From assembly GCA_011390455.1 (NCBI GenBank), contig JAABSI010000007.1:1-64000 (forward strand): 64,000 bases of DNA, written 5' to 3'. A program made the position numbers and the translations under genes. The DNA comes from Trueperaceae bacterium. GTDB taxonomy: Bacteria > Deinococcota > Deinococci > Deinococcales > Trueperaceae. This document shows positions 26,266 through 36,986 of the stretch, in pieces (the first letter of the stretch is position 1; each line of letters begins with the position of its first letter). The notes below the pieces were generated by a model. That model did not search any database. It saw only the letters and a program-made list of their open reading frames with translations, and was not told where the DNA came from.

Positions 26266-26715
26266 ATGCGCAAGCTGCTCATTTCCCTGTTCGCTATCGC
26301 CGCCCTCGGCACGGGCGCCGCGTTCGCTCAGTCCGGTTTCTGGGCCGGTGTCAGCGGCGGGTACCCGGGCGCCGAAGCCCACTTCGGCGTCGAGAACGTC
26401 TTCACGAACCTCGACCTGCGCGCCAACGTCGGTTACTCGTACGGCGTGGGTGCTTTGACCGTCGGCGCCGACGTGCTCTACGGGATCGCCCTCGACACCG
26501 GCGCGCTGCCGCTCGACACCTACGTCGGCGCCGGTGCCACGCTCGTCCTCGAGTCCGATCTGTTCGCGACCGCGAACCTCTTCGGCGGCATCGAGTACCG
26601 CCTCGGCGAGGTCGGCCTGCCCGAGGGCGGCGTCTTCCTCGAGGTCGGCCCGACGATCCGCCTCCCCTTCGCGCTCGGCGTGACGGCGCGCCTCGGCTTC
26701 AACTACCACTTCTGA
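26266..26715 (+). CDS. small secreted protein, probable outer-membrane beta-barrel
   Basis: 149 residues. Signal peptide MRKLLISLFAIAALGTGAAFAQ (cleavage after AFA). The mature part is almost entirely alternating hydrophobic/polar strands with Gly and Tyr (GYSYGVGALTVGADVLYGIAL; FATANLFGGIEYRLG), enough for about eight strands, and it ends in Phe (RLGFNYHF) as outer-membrane barrels do for BAM recognition. Function unknown. ATG 26266 was chosen for its ribosome site; the longer in-frame ORF from 26203 lacks one. Strong bidirectional terminator downstream. Confidence 0.75.
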   Translation: MRKLLISLFAIAALGTGAAFAQSGFWAGVSGGYPGAEAHFGVENVFTNLDLRANVGYSYGVGALTVGADVLYGIALDTGALPLDTYVGAGATLVLESDLFATANLFGGIEYRLGEVGLPEGGVFLEVGPTIRLPFALGVTARLGFNYHF

Positions 26716-26743
26716 TCGGCCGCGCCTTCGGGCGCCGCACGGT

Positions 26744-26775
26744 AAGCGCCCCGGACGGTTTCGTCCGGGGCGCTT
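26744..26775. terminator. bidirectional terminator hairpin
   Basis: Perfect 13-bp stem starting AAGCGCCCC with a 6-nt loop (GGTTTC), between the convergent barrel gene and mfd. The A-A and T-T ends make it usable on both strands. Confidence 0.75.
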
Positions 26776-26814
26776 CGCTTGGTCGCCGCGAGGAGCCTGA
26801 GGACCGGGCCGCGC

Positions 26815-29800
26815 TCAACCGCAGGCGTAGAGCAGATCGGCGACCGCTTGCAGCATGCGCTCGTTCGATACGCCCCGGCGCTTGAGCGAGAAGCCGGGCG
26901 GGTACGTCGTGCGCTCCACGGTCACGCCCAGCTCGCGGACCGCGCGCGCGTCGTAGTCGATGCTCGCCTCATGGAAGGCGACCTGGACGTCGGTCATGTG
27001 GGCCGTGATCGTCGCCACCCCCTTGCCGGCCGCGAGCGATCGCAGCTTGGCGAGCTCCACGAAGGCCTTGACCTCGGCCGGGAACGGGCCGTACGCCTCG
27101 CGCAGCTCGCGCGCCAAGCGCGAGAGCTCGGCCAGCCCGGCGGCCTCGGCGAAGCGGCCGTAGTAGCCGATGCGGGCGTCGTCGTCGGCGACGTAGGTCG
27201 GCGGCAAGCGCGCGTCGATCCCCAGGTCGATCGCGACCGGCGGGGGCCCGGACTCCTTGGGGGCCTCGCCCTTGAGCTTCGCGATCTCCTCGGCGAGCAG
27301 CTCGGTGTAGACCTCGAGCGAGACCGTCGAGATGTGGCCGTGCTGCTCGGGGCCGAGCAGGTTGCCCACGCCGCGGATCTCCATGTCCTTCTCCGCGAGC
27401 AGGTGCCCCGATCCGAGGTCGTTCAGCTCGCTGATCGCGTAGAGCCGACGCTGCGCGGTCTCGGTCAGGCGCCCGGGATAGAACAGGTAGGCCCACGCCT
27501 CGGTCTGGCGGCGGCCGACGCGGCCGCGCAGCTGGTAGAGCTGCGCCAGCCCGAGCCGATCGGCGCGCTCGATGAGCAGCGTGTTCGCGCCGGCGACGTC
27601 CAAGCCCGACTCGACGATCGTCGTGGCCAGGAGGATGTCGAAGGCCCCCTCTTGGAACCCGAGCATCACCCGCTCGAGGTCGTCGGCCCCCATCTGGCCG
27701 TGGGCGACCCCGATGCGCGCCTCGGGCACCAGCTGCGCGAGCGTCTTCGCGCGCATGCCCATCGAGCCGACCCGGTCGTGGATGTAGTAGACCTTGCCGC
27801 CGCGCTCGAGCTCGAAGAGCACGGCGTCGCGCACGGTGCGCGGGTCGTAGGGCTGCAGGAGCGTCTGGATGGGCTGGCGCCCCTCCGGTGGGGTCATGAT
27901 CTGGGAGACGTCGCGCAGCCCGACCAGGCTCATGTAGAGCGTCCGCGGGATGGGCGTCGCCGACAGCGACAGCACGTCGAGGTTCGCCCTCAGCGCCTTG
28001 AGGCGCTCCTTCTGCCCCACCCCGAAGCGGTGCTCCTCGTCGACGACCAGCAGCCCCAGGCGCTTGAACGCCACCCCCTCGCCCAGCAGCCGGTGGGTGC
28101 CGATCACGACGTCGACCGTGCCGTCCGCGAGCCCCGCCAGCACCGACTTGGCGTCGCGGTCGCTGCTGAAGCGCGACAGCACCTCGACGCGCACCGGGAG
28201 CCCGGCGAAGCGCTCGGCGACCGTCTCGAAGTGCTGCTGCGCGAGCACGGTCGTCGGCACCATCATGGCCACCTGGTAACCGTTGGCGACCGCCCGGAAG
28301 GCGGCGCGGATCGCGACCTCGGTCTTGCCGAAGCCGACGTCCCCCGAGACGAGGCGGTCCATCGGCACCGGACGTTCCATGTCCGCGAGGGTCGCGTCGA
28401 TCGCGATCGCCTGGTCGGGCGTGAGCGTGTGCGGGAAGTTCTTCGCGACCAGCGGCTGCCACTCGGGCACGTCCGGGAAGGCGGTGCCCACGGCGACCTG
28501 GCGCTTGGCGTAGGTCTTGATCAGCTCCGCCGCCAACGCCTCCGCGCCGACCCGCGCCTTCTCCCGCGCCCGCGCCCATTCGTTGGTGCCGAGCGTCGAG
28601 AGCCGCGGCGGGTCGTCGGTGGTCCCGGGGTGCCGCCGCAGCAGCGGCAGCTGCTCGACCGGGAGGTAGAGCTTCCCCTCGCCGGCGTACCGCAGCACCA
28701 GGTAGTCGCGGGTGGCGCCGACCACGACCCGCGCCTCGAGCCCTTCGAAGCGGCCGATCCCGTGGTCGGGGTGGATCAGGTAGTCGCCGAGGGTGAGCTG
28801 CTCCGCCCCGTGGACCGCCCGGCCCGGCAGCCGCTTGAGCTTGCGGGCCCCCTGGGCGCCGTAGAGGAGGTCCTCGGTGACCACGACCTCCTTGCGCTCC
28901 GGGTCGCGGTACCCGCCCTGGGCGTGGGGGGCGAGGATCAGGCTCAACGCCCCGGGCCGTGGCTCCGCGCGTCCGTGCCAGCGCGGCTCCAGGTGGTCCA
29001 AGACCTTTTCCGCGAGGTACCGCCCTGAGCGCTCGAACTTGAGCAGCACGTGCACCGAGTACCCGTCGCGCAGCCAGGTCTCGGCGTCGCCCGCGAACTC
29101 GTCGAGCCGCGCGCGGTAGTACCCCAGCGACGTCTCGGGCGGGCCCTGCGCCTCGAGGGGCAGCGGGTCGCGCCCGAAGGAGGTCGGCCGGCGCCCTTCG
29201 AGGAGCGCGAAGAGCCGCGCCGCGGCCTCCGCGCCCAGCTCCCCCTCGATCAGCTCGGGGGCGTCGAGGAACACGGCGCCCGGGCAGGCCTCGAGCACGC
29301 TCGAGGTCCAGGCCTCCGGATCGTCGTCCTCCTCTTCGTCCTCGACCAACCGCTCCAGGTCGCGCGGCCCGAGGACCAGCGCCTCGATCGGCGCGCCGTC
29401 GCGCTCGAGCCCGTCGAGCTCGTCGCCGAAGAACGACAGGCGGACGTGGTCGCGCTCCGGATCGGTGCCCAGGTAGAGGTCGACGGTGTCGCCGCGCACC
29501 GTGAACCCCGGCACGGCGTCGCGGTCGTAGCCGTACCGCACGAGGCGACCGAGCAGGTCGTCGCGCCCGACCCGGGTGCCCAAGCGCAGCTCGAGCGCGT
29601 AACGCTCCGGGTCGGCCGGGAAGGGGCGCAGCGCGTGCCCCAGCGTGAGCACCAGCTTCTCGCGGCGATCGTGCCAATCGGCCAGGGTGGGGTCGAACCC
29701 CACGGCGGCCCCGAAGACCGGCGCGTCGCGGAAGGCCGCCGCCCGCTCGGCGGTGGTCAGCAGCACCGCCGGCCCCTCGGTGCGGGCGAAGCGCGCGAGG

Positions 29801-29892
29801 CGGGCCACGGTCGGCAGTCCGAGCAGGCGGACGCCGGCGCCCGACGGGGTCTCGGGGCGGGGCACGGTGGGGGGCGTGGACGGTACGGCCAT
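26815..29892 (-). CDS. mfd: transcription-repair coupling factor Mfd
   Basis: Removes RNA polymerase stalled at lesions and recruits UvrA. The 1025 residues include an N-terminal UvrB-homology region, a CarD-like RNA polymerase interaction domain (LTLGDYLIHPDHGIGRFEG, near 365), a RecG-like translocase with Walker A GDVGFGKTEVA (near 535), DEEHRFGV, SATPIPRT and the QLRGRVGR motif, and a C-terminal TRCF domain. It is about 120 residues shorter than E. coli Mfd, the deficit lying in the N-terminal half. A TACACT box sits 11 nt before the ATG. Confidence 0.96.
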   Translation of the reverse strand: MAVPSTPPTVPRPETPSGAGVRLLGLPTVARLARFARTEGPAVLLTTAERAAAFRDAPVFGAAVGFDPTLADWHDRREKLVLTLGHALRPFPADPERYALELRLGTRVGRDDLLGRLVRYGYDRDAVPGFTVRGDTVDLYLGTDPERDHVRLSFFGDELDGLERDGAPIEALVLGPRDLERLVEDEEEDDDPEAWTSSVLEACPGAVFLDAPELIEGELGAEAAARLFALLEGRRPTSFGRDPLPLEAQGPPETSLGYYRARLDEFAGDAETWLRDGYSVHVLLKFERSGRYLAEKVLDHLEPRWHGRAEPRPGALSLILAPHAQGGYRDPERKEVVVTEDLLYGAQGARKLKRLPGRAVHGAEQLTLGDYLIHPDHGIGRFEGLEARVVVGATRDYLVLRYAGEGKLYLPVEQLPLLRRHPGTTDDPPRLSTLGTNEWARAREKARVGAEALAAELIKTYAKRQVAVGTAFPDVPEWQPLVAKNFPHTLTPDQAIAIDATLADMERPVPMDRLVSGDVGFGKTEVAIRAAFRAVANGYQVAMMVPTTVLAQQHFETVAERFAGLPVRVEVLSRFSSDRDAKSVLAGLADGTVDVVIGTHRLLGEGVAFKRLGLLVVDEEHRFGVGQKERLKALRANLDVLSLSATPIPRTLYMSLVGLRDVSQIMTPPEGRQPIQTLLQPYDPRTVRDAVLFELERGGKVYYIHDRVGSMGMRAKTLAQLVPEARIGVAHGQMGADDLERVMLGFQEGAFDILLATTIVESGLDVAGANTLLIERADRLGLAQLYQLRGRVGRRQTEAWAYLFYPGRLTETAQRRLYAISELNDLGSGHLLAEKDMEIRGVGNLLGPEQHGHISTVSLEVYTELLAEEIAKLKGEAPKESGPPPVAIDLGIDARLPPTYVADDDARIGYYGRFAEAAGLAELSRLARELREAYGPFPAEVKAFVELAKLRSLAAGKGVATITAHMTDVQVAFHEASIDYDARAVRELGVTVERTTYPPGFSLKRRGVSNERMLQAVADLLYACG

Positions 29893-29903
29893 CAGCGGCC
29901 GTG

Positions 29904-29909
29904 AGTGTA
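29904..29909 (-). promoter_or_regulatory. -10 box of mfd
   Basis: TACACT on the minus strand 11 nt before the mfd ATG, giving a leader of only a few bases. Confidence 0.5.
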
Positions 29910-29917
29910 CCGGACGG

Positions 29918-29937
29918 GGTCCCGGTCGACCGGGACC
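29918..29937 (-). terminator. palindrome between rsmI and mfd
   Basis: 20-bp perfect palindrome (GGTCCCGG, TCGA, CCGGGACC) 26 nt past the rsmI stop and just upstream of the mfd promoter. Terminator or operator. Confidence 0.45.
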
Positions 29938-29963
29938 GGAACGACGCAGCGCACCGCGGGCGC

Positions 29964-30866
29964 CTAGCCGCTGGGGTCGGACCGCCGCCCGAACCGGACC
30001 GCCAGCGCGTACGCCGCGTCGCGCGCCACGCCCGCCGCCTCGAGCGCTCGCCGCAGGTCGCGACCCCAGACGCCGCCGGCCGCGAGGTCCCGCGCCAGGA
30101 CCTCCGCGGTGGCGTCGTCGGGCGCGGCGCTCGTCGCTCCGCCGGTGTCGGCGCCGGCTCGGGCGGGCCCGACGATCAGGACGACCTCGCCGCGCGGCGG
30201 CTGCGCGGTGAGCGCCGCGACGAGCTCGGCCAGGGTCCCCCGGCGCACCTCCTCGAAGCGTTTGGTGAGCTCGCGGGCGACCGCCGCCGAGCGATCCGGC
30301 CCGGCGACCTCCGCGAGCTCGTCGAGGGTCGCCGCGACGCGCGAGGGCGCCTCGTAGAGCGCGGTCGTGAAGGACCGGCCGGCGATCTCGGCCAACCGCT
30401 CGCGCCGCTCCCGTCCCTTGCGCGGCAAGAAGCCCTCGAAGGCGAACCGGTGCACCGGGAGCCCCGACAGGACCAGGGCGGGCACGAAGGCCGTCGGCCC
30501 GGGGAGCGCCTCGACGTGCACCCCGAGCCCGAGCGCCATGCGCAGCAGATCCGCCCCTGGGTCGCTGATGCCCGGCGTGCCGGCGTCGGTGGCGTACGCG
30601 ACGTGGCGATGGGCGGCCAAGACGCCGCGCCCGTGCGTCGGGATGCGGTGGGCGTCCAGGCGCACCAGCGGGGTGGCGACGTCGTGGCGATCGAGCAGCG
30701 TCCGGGTGCGGCGGGTATCCTCCGCCGCGACCACGTCCGCCGCCTTCAGCGTCGCGACGGCGCGCAGGGTGATGTCGTCGAGGTTGCCGATCGGCGTCGG
30801 GACCAGCGTCAGCCGGTGGCCGGTCAGGGGCGGTGGCTCGACCTCGGTCGCCTCGGGACCGGTCAC
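29964..30866 (-). CDS. rsmI: 16S rRNA (cytidine-1402 2'-O) methyltransferase RsmI
   Basis: SAM-dependent tetrapyrrole-methylase-fold enzyme that methylates C1402 in the ribosomal P site together with RsmH. The 300 residues include the signature VPTPIGNLDDITLRA (near 22-36), AEDTRRTRTLL and TDAGTPGISDPG (near 93-104). GTG 30866 was chosen because it overlaps the stop of the upstream small gene (GTGA). A Ser/Ala/Asp-rich linker precedes a C-terminal helical part. Confidence 0.92.
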   Translation of the reverse strand: MTGPEATEVEPPPLTGHRLTLVPTPIGNLDDITLRAVATLKAADVVAAEDTRRTRTLLDRHDVATPLVRLDAHRIPTHGRGVLAAHRHVAYATDAGTPGISDPGADLLRMALGLGVHVEALPGPTAFVPALVLSGLPVHRFAFEGFLPRKGRERRERLAEIAGRSFTTALYEAPSRVAATLDELAEVAGPDRSAAVARELTKRFEEVRRGTLAELVAALTAQPPRGEVVLIVGPARAGADTGGATSAAPDDATAEVLARDLAAGGVWGRDLRRALEAAGVARDAAYALAVRFGRRSDPSG

Positions 30867-31072
30867 ACCGGGCGGCCGCGCGCGGTCAGCACGGGCACCC
30901 AGCGTCGGCCGCGGCTGCGGCGTCGGGCGTTGCGGCGCAGGGCCGCGCGGAGCGTCGCACGAAGCAACTCGCCCTCGCCGACCGTCACCGTGACGACCGT
31001 GCCCTCGGGCAAGCGGACGCCGGGTTCGAGGACGATTCGGCCTTCTTGGACGACGCCACGGTACGCGCGCAC
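30863..31072 (-). CDS. DUF104/AF2212-like small protein
   Basis: 69 residues. Residues 1-33 (MRAYRGVVQEGRIVLEPGVR then LPEGTVVTVTVGE) match the short beta-rich domain of the AF2212/DUF104 antitoxin-like family; a very basic tail with runs of Arg follows and may bind nucleic acid. GTG start with GGAGGGAG ribosome site. It is translationally coupled to rsmI rather than to a toxin gene, so an antitoxin role is doubtful. A PIN-type partner is not present. Confidence 0.6.
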   Translation of the reverse strand: MRAYRGVVQEGRIVLEPGVRLPEGTVVTVTVGEGELLRATLRAALRRNARRRSRGRRWVPVLTARGRPV

Positions 31073-31193
31073 GGGTCGCTCCCTCCACCACGCGCCCTCG
31101 GGCGACCGCCTCGGGGCCGCCGCGCAGGGACGTACCCGAAGGCTACCGCGTCGGCCGGCGTCGCGCCAACGACGACCGGCCGGAAGCGCATGG

Positions 31194-31215
31194 TAGGATA
31201 CCCCCTAGGGATACT
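31194..31215 (+). promoter_or_regulatory. CsoR-type operator overlapping a -10 box
   Basis: TAGGAT (31194-31199) runs into a GC tract with the perfect core CCCTAGGG (31203-31210), flanked by two GGATAC copies 13 bp apart. This resembles the ATACCC...GGGTAT operators of CsoR/CstR proteins and lies about 35 nt before the csoR-like gene, so autoregulation is likely. Confidence 0.55.
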
Positions 31216-31248
31216 TGACCCCAGCCCCGAGACCTCGAAGGAACCCCG

Positions 31249-31548
31249 ATGACCCTCCCCCACCGATCCGATGCCGACGCCCCCCTCGCGATGGACGAGG
31301 AAGCGCGCACCCGCGTGCTGCACCGCCTTCGTCGCTTGGAAGGGCAGGTACGAGGACTGCAGCAGATGATCGAGGACGGCCGCTCCTGCCGCGAGGTGCT
31401 CACGCTGCTCGCCGGCGTCCGCAGCGCCATCTCGGCGACCGGCGACGTGATCCTCGAGACCTACGTCGCGACGTGCGCGCCCGACCTCTCGACCGACCCG
31501 GCGAGCGTCCGCGACCTGGTCAAGGTCGTGAAGTTGGCCCGCGGCTGA
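31249..31548 (+). CDS. CsoR/RcnR-family transcriptional regulator with C-Y-C ligand set
   Basis: 99-residue all-helical DUF156 repressor. HRLRRLEGQVRGLQQMI (25-41) is the family signature. The position of the first Cu(I) ligand is Cys47 and that of the third is Cys76, but the central His (25 residues after the first Cys) is Tyr72. CsoR needs C-H-C; the persulfide sensor CstR keeps only the two Cys. The protein is therefore more likely a sulfur/persulfide or other thiol sensor than a copper sensor. RBS AAGGA. It stands alone, convergent with the SpoIID gene, with an operator-like site upstream. Confidence 0.85.
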   Translation: MTLPHRSDADAPLAMDEEARTRVLHRLRRLEGQVRGLQQMIEDGRSCREVLTLLAGVRSAISATGDVILETYVATCAPDLSTDPASVRDLVKVVKLARG

Positions 31549-31570
31549 CGCGCAGCCCGCGTCGCCGTCG

Positions 31571-32704
31571 TCAGCGCGCCGCCTGCGTGGTGACCCGCTG
31601 CAACGTGGTCTCCGGGTAGTAGAAGCCCAGGATCTGCGCGTACCCGTACCCCTGCACCGCGAGCTGGCGCGCCCCGTACTGGCTCATCCCCACGCCGTGG
31701 CCCCAACCCTCGCCGCGCACGCTCAGGTCGCCCGTCATCGTGAAGCGCGTCGACTTCAGACCCCAGCCCCGGAGCACGGTGCGCAGCGTCTGCCCCTCGA
31801 GCACCGTGCGGCCGCCGCTGCCGACGAACTCCGCGCGGACGACGCGCCCCGAGGCGCTGGTGGCCAGGATCGACATCCGGGCCACGACGCCGACGTCGCG
31901 GCCGACCGCGCTCAGGGTGCTGGCGACCAGCGCCGGGCTCAGGCGCGCGGTCCAGGTGCGGTGCGGACCGTCGGCGACGACGTCCTGGAAGGCTTGGAGG
32001 TAGGGCAGGTCGCGGCCCCAGACCTCGGCCGAGCTGGCGATGACGCCGCCGGAGTCCGAGTGGTAGTAGGTGTTCGCGAACGCGCCCGCGTACGTGAGGA
32101 CCAGCCCCGCCGTGTCGGCGATCGCGGCGTCCGTGGCCGGGTGTTCCGCGCCGCGGCCGCGGTAGACCTGGCATTCGTCGGTGGCGCACACGTCGTACGC
32201 AGCGTCCGGGTCGAGGTGCGCGAGCGTGTACGTGCGCGCCGCGATCGCCTGCGCCCGCAAGGCTTCGCCGGGCCACACGGGCATCATCTCGGCCGGGACC
32301 ACCCCGCGGAGGTACGCCTCCAGGTCGACGACGTTGACGACCCGGACGCGGTCGCCGTCGGCGAGGAGGCGCAGCGAACCGCGGTAGCTGCGACCGTCCC
32401 AGACGACGCCGTCGGGCGACGACAACTCGAGCGCGCGCCCGACCGGGTGGCCGTCGACGGTCAGTTCGCCGGCGGCGGCCGCGATGGGCCACCTCAGCGC
32501 GAAGGGGGTCGCGAACGACCGACCGTCGATGGCGCCCTCGTGGGGTCCGGCGAACGCCACCTGGACCTCCGTCAAGGCGTCGCCGAGCAGGACGCGAACG
32601 AGGGGTTGCGCCTGCGCCGAGGCGCCCAGCAGGAGCGTTGCGACGAACCAAGCCAGGTGCGGAGGGAGGGGACGGTGGGAACGGCGGCGCACGCCCTCCA
32701 TCAT
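31571..32704 (-). CDS. SpoIID/LytB-domain secreted protein
   Basis: 377 residues from the ATG at 32704. The signal peptide is near 15-32 (WFVATLLLGASAQAQ). The SpoIID domain follows with VVDLEAYLRGVVPAEMMPVWPGEALRAQAIAARTY (near 125-160), the CQVYRG segment and the C-terminal GWGHGVGMSQYGA. SpoIID proteins are peptidoglycan lytic transglycosylases acting on denuded glycans; in non-sporulating diderms they are linked to wall remodelling. The extended in-frame ORF to 32746 was rejected because it would run through a terminator hairpin. Confidence 0.88.
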   Translation of the reverse strand: MMEGVRRRSHRPLPPHLAWFVATLLLGASAQAQPLVRVLLGDALTEVQVAFAGPHEGAIDGRSFATPFALRWPIAAAAGELTVDGHPVGRALELSSPDGVVWDGRSYRGSLRLLADGDRVRVVNVVDLEAYLRGVVPAEMMPVWPGEALRAQAIAARTYTLAHLDPDAAYDVCATDECQVYRGRGAEHPATDAAIADTAGLVLTYAGAFANTYYHSDSGGVIASSAEVWGRDLPYLQAFQDVVADGPHRTWTARLSPALVASTLSAVGRDVGVVARMSILATSASGRVVRAEFVGSGGRTVLEGQTLRTVLRGWGLKSTRFTMTGDLSVRGEGWGHGVGMSQYGARQLAVQGYGYAQILGFYYPETTLQRVTTQAAR

Positions 32705-32714
32705 GCCGCGAACG

Positions 32715-32756
32715 CCGACGAGCGGTGCGTGGCCTTCGCCACGCACCGCTCGTCGG
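32715..32756 (-). terminator. 19-bp terminator hairpin
   Basis: Perfect 19-bp stem with CTTC tetraloop, immediately after the 32766-33185 gene and before SpoIID. One of the strongest hairpins in the window. Confidence 0.75.
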
Positions 32757-32765
32757 GTGGGTTCG

Positions 32766-33185
32766 TCAGAGCTCGGAGGGCCTGGGGAAGCGGAAGCGGA
32801 AGGTGCCGCTGGCGTCGTCGTACGTCATGACGACCCGGTAGATCCCGCGCCCCTCGGCCACCGTCTCGCGGTAGGCGATGGTCTGGCCGGTGCGGTAGGT
32901 CTGCTCGAACACGATCTCTTCGGGGAGCGCGCCGCCACCGGTCTGGAAGCTCGCCGGCCGTTCGTAGGTCACCTGCAGCGTGACCGTGCCGCGCCGAACC
33001 CGCCCCGACACCTCGATGGGCATGTCCGAGCGCGTGACGGTCCGGACCTCGGTGACCGCACGGTGGTCCTTCTGGTACAGGAAGACCGGCGTGCTGCCCG
33101 GGACGCCGACGTACCATCCGCGCCACTCGCCAACGCCGATGAACACGGCGACCAGGATCAGGATGAAGACGAGGGTGTCGCGCAT
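32766..33185 (-). CDS. single-TM small protein, unknown function
   Basis: 139 residues. One N-terminal hydrophobic segment (about 4-20, FILILVAVFIGVG) serves as signal anchor; the rest is a beta-rich extracytoplasmic domain (VTLQVTYERPASFQ; IYRVVMTYDDASGTFRFRF). I do not recognise the family. The start is fixed by a TATACT box six bases before the ATG. It is separated from SpoIID by a strong hairpin, so it is probably a one-gene unit. Confidence 0.65.
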   Translation of the reverse strand: MRDTLVFILILVAVFIGVGEWRGWYVGVPGSTPVFLYQKDHRAVTEVRTVTRSDMPIEVSGRVRRGTVTLQVTYERPASFQTGGGALPEEIVFEQTYRTGQTIAYRETVAEGRGIYRVVMTYDDASGTFRFRFPRPSEL

Positions 33186-33191
33186 GCGTCG

Positions 33192-33197
33192 AGTATA
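33192..33197 (-). promoter_or_regulatory. leaderless-type -10 box
   Basis: Near-perfect TATACT on the minus strand, six bases before the ATG of the 139-residue membrane protein. Confidence 0.65.
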
Positions 33198-33287
33198 GGC
33201 ACGCGCCGAGGGCGCGGCACGCGAAGTCGCCCACGTCCCGGGGCTCGCGGCGGGCGCGCCGCATCACCTCCGCGCGAGGGCCCCGGA

Positions 33288-33326
33288 CGACGACGCGCCC
33301 GCCCGTTCGTGGCGGGCGCGTCGTCG
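33288..33326 (-). terminator. terminator hairpin of aconitase gene
   Basis: 16-bp perfect stem with 7-nt loop (CGTTCGT), 25 nt after the acnA stop. Confidence 0.7.
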
Positions 33327-33351
33327 GTGGGCGCGGATCGACCGCGCGGCC

Positions 33352-36078
<2,727 letters not shown>

Positions 36079-36144
36079 GCGGTTCCTCCGGTCGGGGCTC
36101 GGTGCGATGCGGCGTCGGTGCGCCGCGGACACCGCCCAGTCTGC

Positions 36145-36150
36145 TACGCT
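36145..36150 (+). promoter_or_regulatory. -10 box of the winged-helix regulator gene
   Basis: TACGCT ten bases before the ATG at 36161, inside the 82-bp region divergent to acnA. Confidence 0.5.
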
Positions 36151-36160
36151 CCAACGTGAT

Positions 36161-36913
36161 ATGGCAAACAACGAATCACGTAGAGACCGGGCGGTCGGCG
36201 CATCGGGCCACGAAGCCGCCCTCGAGCCGGGCGCCGCCGAGGAGGCGCCGTCCGCCCCCGACCTGCGCGCGGCGCGGGTCCGGGTGGTGCGCGACGCGGC
36301 GGCGGCGCGCTGGCTGGTGCGTCCGTCCGGCCTGCGGCTGCTCGAGCCCTTCCTCGGCGCGCCGCGATCGGTCGCCGAGGTCGCGCGGGCGACCGGCGAC
36401 AAGCCGAACACGGTCCTACGTCGGGTGCAGCGCCTGCAGGCGCTCGACCTGGTCGAGGTCGCCGAGGCCCACCCGCGGGCCGGCCGCTCGGTGCGGCGCT
36501 ACCGCGCGACCGCCGACGTCTTCTTCGTCCCCTTCGAGGCCACCGGGGCCACCGACCTCGAGGGCGCGCTCGCGGAGCGCGACGGGTACTGGGAGCGGCT
36601 CCTGCGCCGCCACGTGGTGCGCGCACGGCGCGAGGCGATGGGCAGCTGGGGCACGCGCATCTACCGCGACGCCCGCGGACGCGTCCAGGTCCAGACCGCC
36701 GTCTCGCCCGACGCCAACGCCACCATGCTCGACGACGCCATGCCGGCGGCGCTGTCGGCCTGGCGCGATCAGGTGTGGCTCGACCACCGCGACGCCAAGG
36801 CGCTGCAGCGCGATCTGTTCGAGCTCCTCCAGCGCTACCAGGCCAAACGGGGCGCGCAGCGGTACGTGGTCCACGTCGGCCTCGCGGCGGTGCTCGAGGC
36901 GAGCCGCGGCTGA
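36161..36913 (+). CDS. winged-helix (ArsR-like) transcriptional regulator
   Basis: 250 residues. After a 35-residue polar N-terminus comes a winged helix-turn-helix: [50 protein letters not shown] (about 47-96), then a wing with [12 protein letters not shown]. The C-terminal 120 residues are a helical domain of unknown ligand. The ATG at 36161 was preferred to upstream in-frame ATGs because it follows the TACGCT box. Divergence from acnA suggests a link to aconitase control, unproven. Confidence 0.75.
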   Translation: MANNESRRDRAVGASGHEAALEPGAAEEAPSAPDLRAARVRVVRDAAAARWLVRPSGLRLLEPFLGAPRSVAEVARATGDKPNTVLRRVQRLQALDLVEVAEAHPRAGRSVRRYRATADVFFVPFEATGATDLEGALAERDGYWERLLRRHVVRARREAMGSWGTRIYRDARGRVQVQTAVSPDANATMLDDAMPAALSAWRDQVWLDHRDAKALQRDLFELLQRYQAKRGAQRYVVHVGLAAVLEASRG

Positions 36914-36974
36914 CGAGCGCTCGCCGATCGGTCGGCGAGCGACGTCCGCGCCGGCGTCCAGGGGGCGGGAGGTC

Positions 36975-36980
36975 TACACT
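36975..36980 (+). promoter_or_regulatory. leaderless-type -10 box
   Basis: TACACT, six bases, then the ATG of the pilin-like lipoprotein gene at 36987. Confidence 0.65.
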
Positions 36981-36986
36981 GGCGCC

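Noticed and set aside
30863..31072. Toxin-antitoxin module with the DUF104-like gene as antitoxin
   Set aside because: No PIN or other toxin gene adjoins; the partner is rsmI, a housekeeping rRNA methyltransferase.
31571..32704. SpoIID as evidence for sporulation
   Set aside because: SpoIID/LytB-domain proteins are widespread in non-sporulating bacteria, and no other sporulation gene is present.
32705..32746. Upstream GTG start for the SpoIID gene at 32746
   Set aside because: That extension would translate through one arm of the 19-bp terminator hairpin and has no ribosome site. The ATG at 32704 gives a normal signal peptide.
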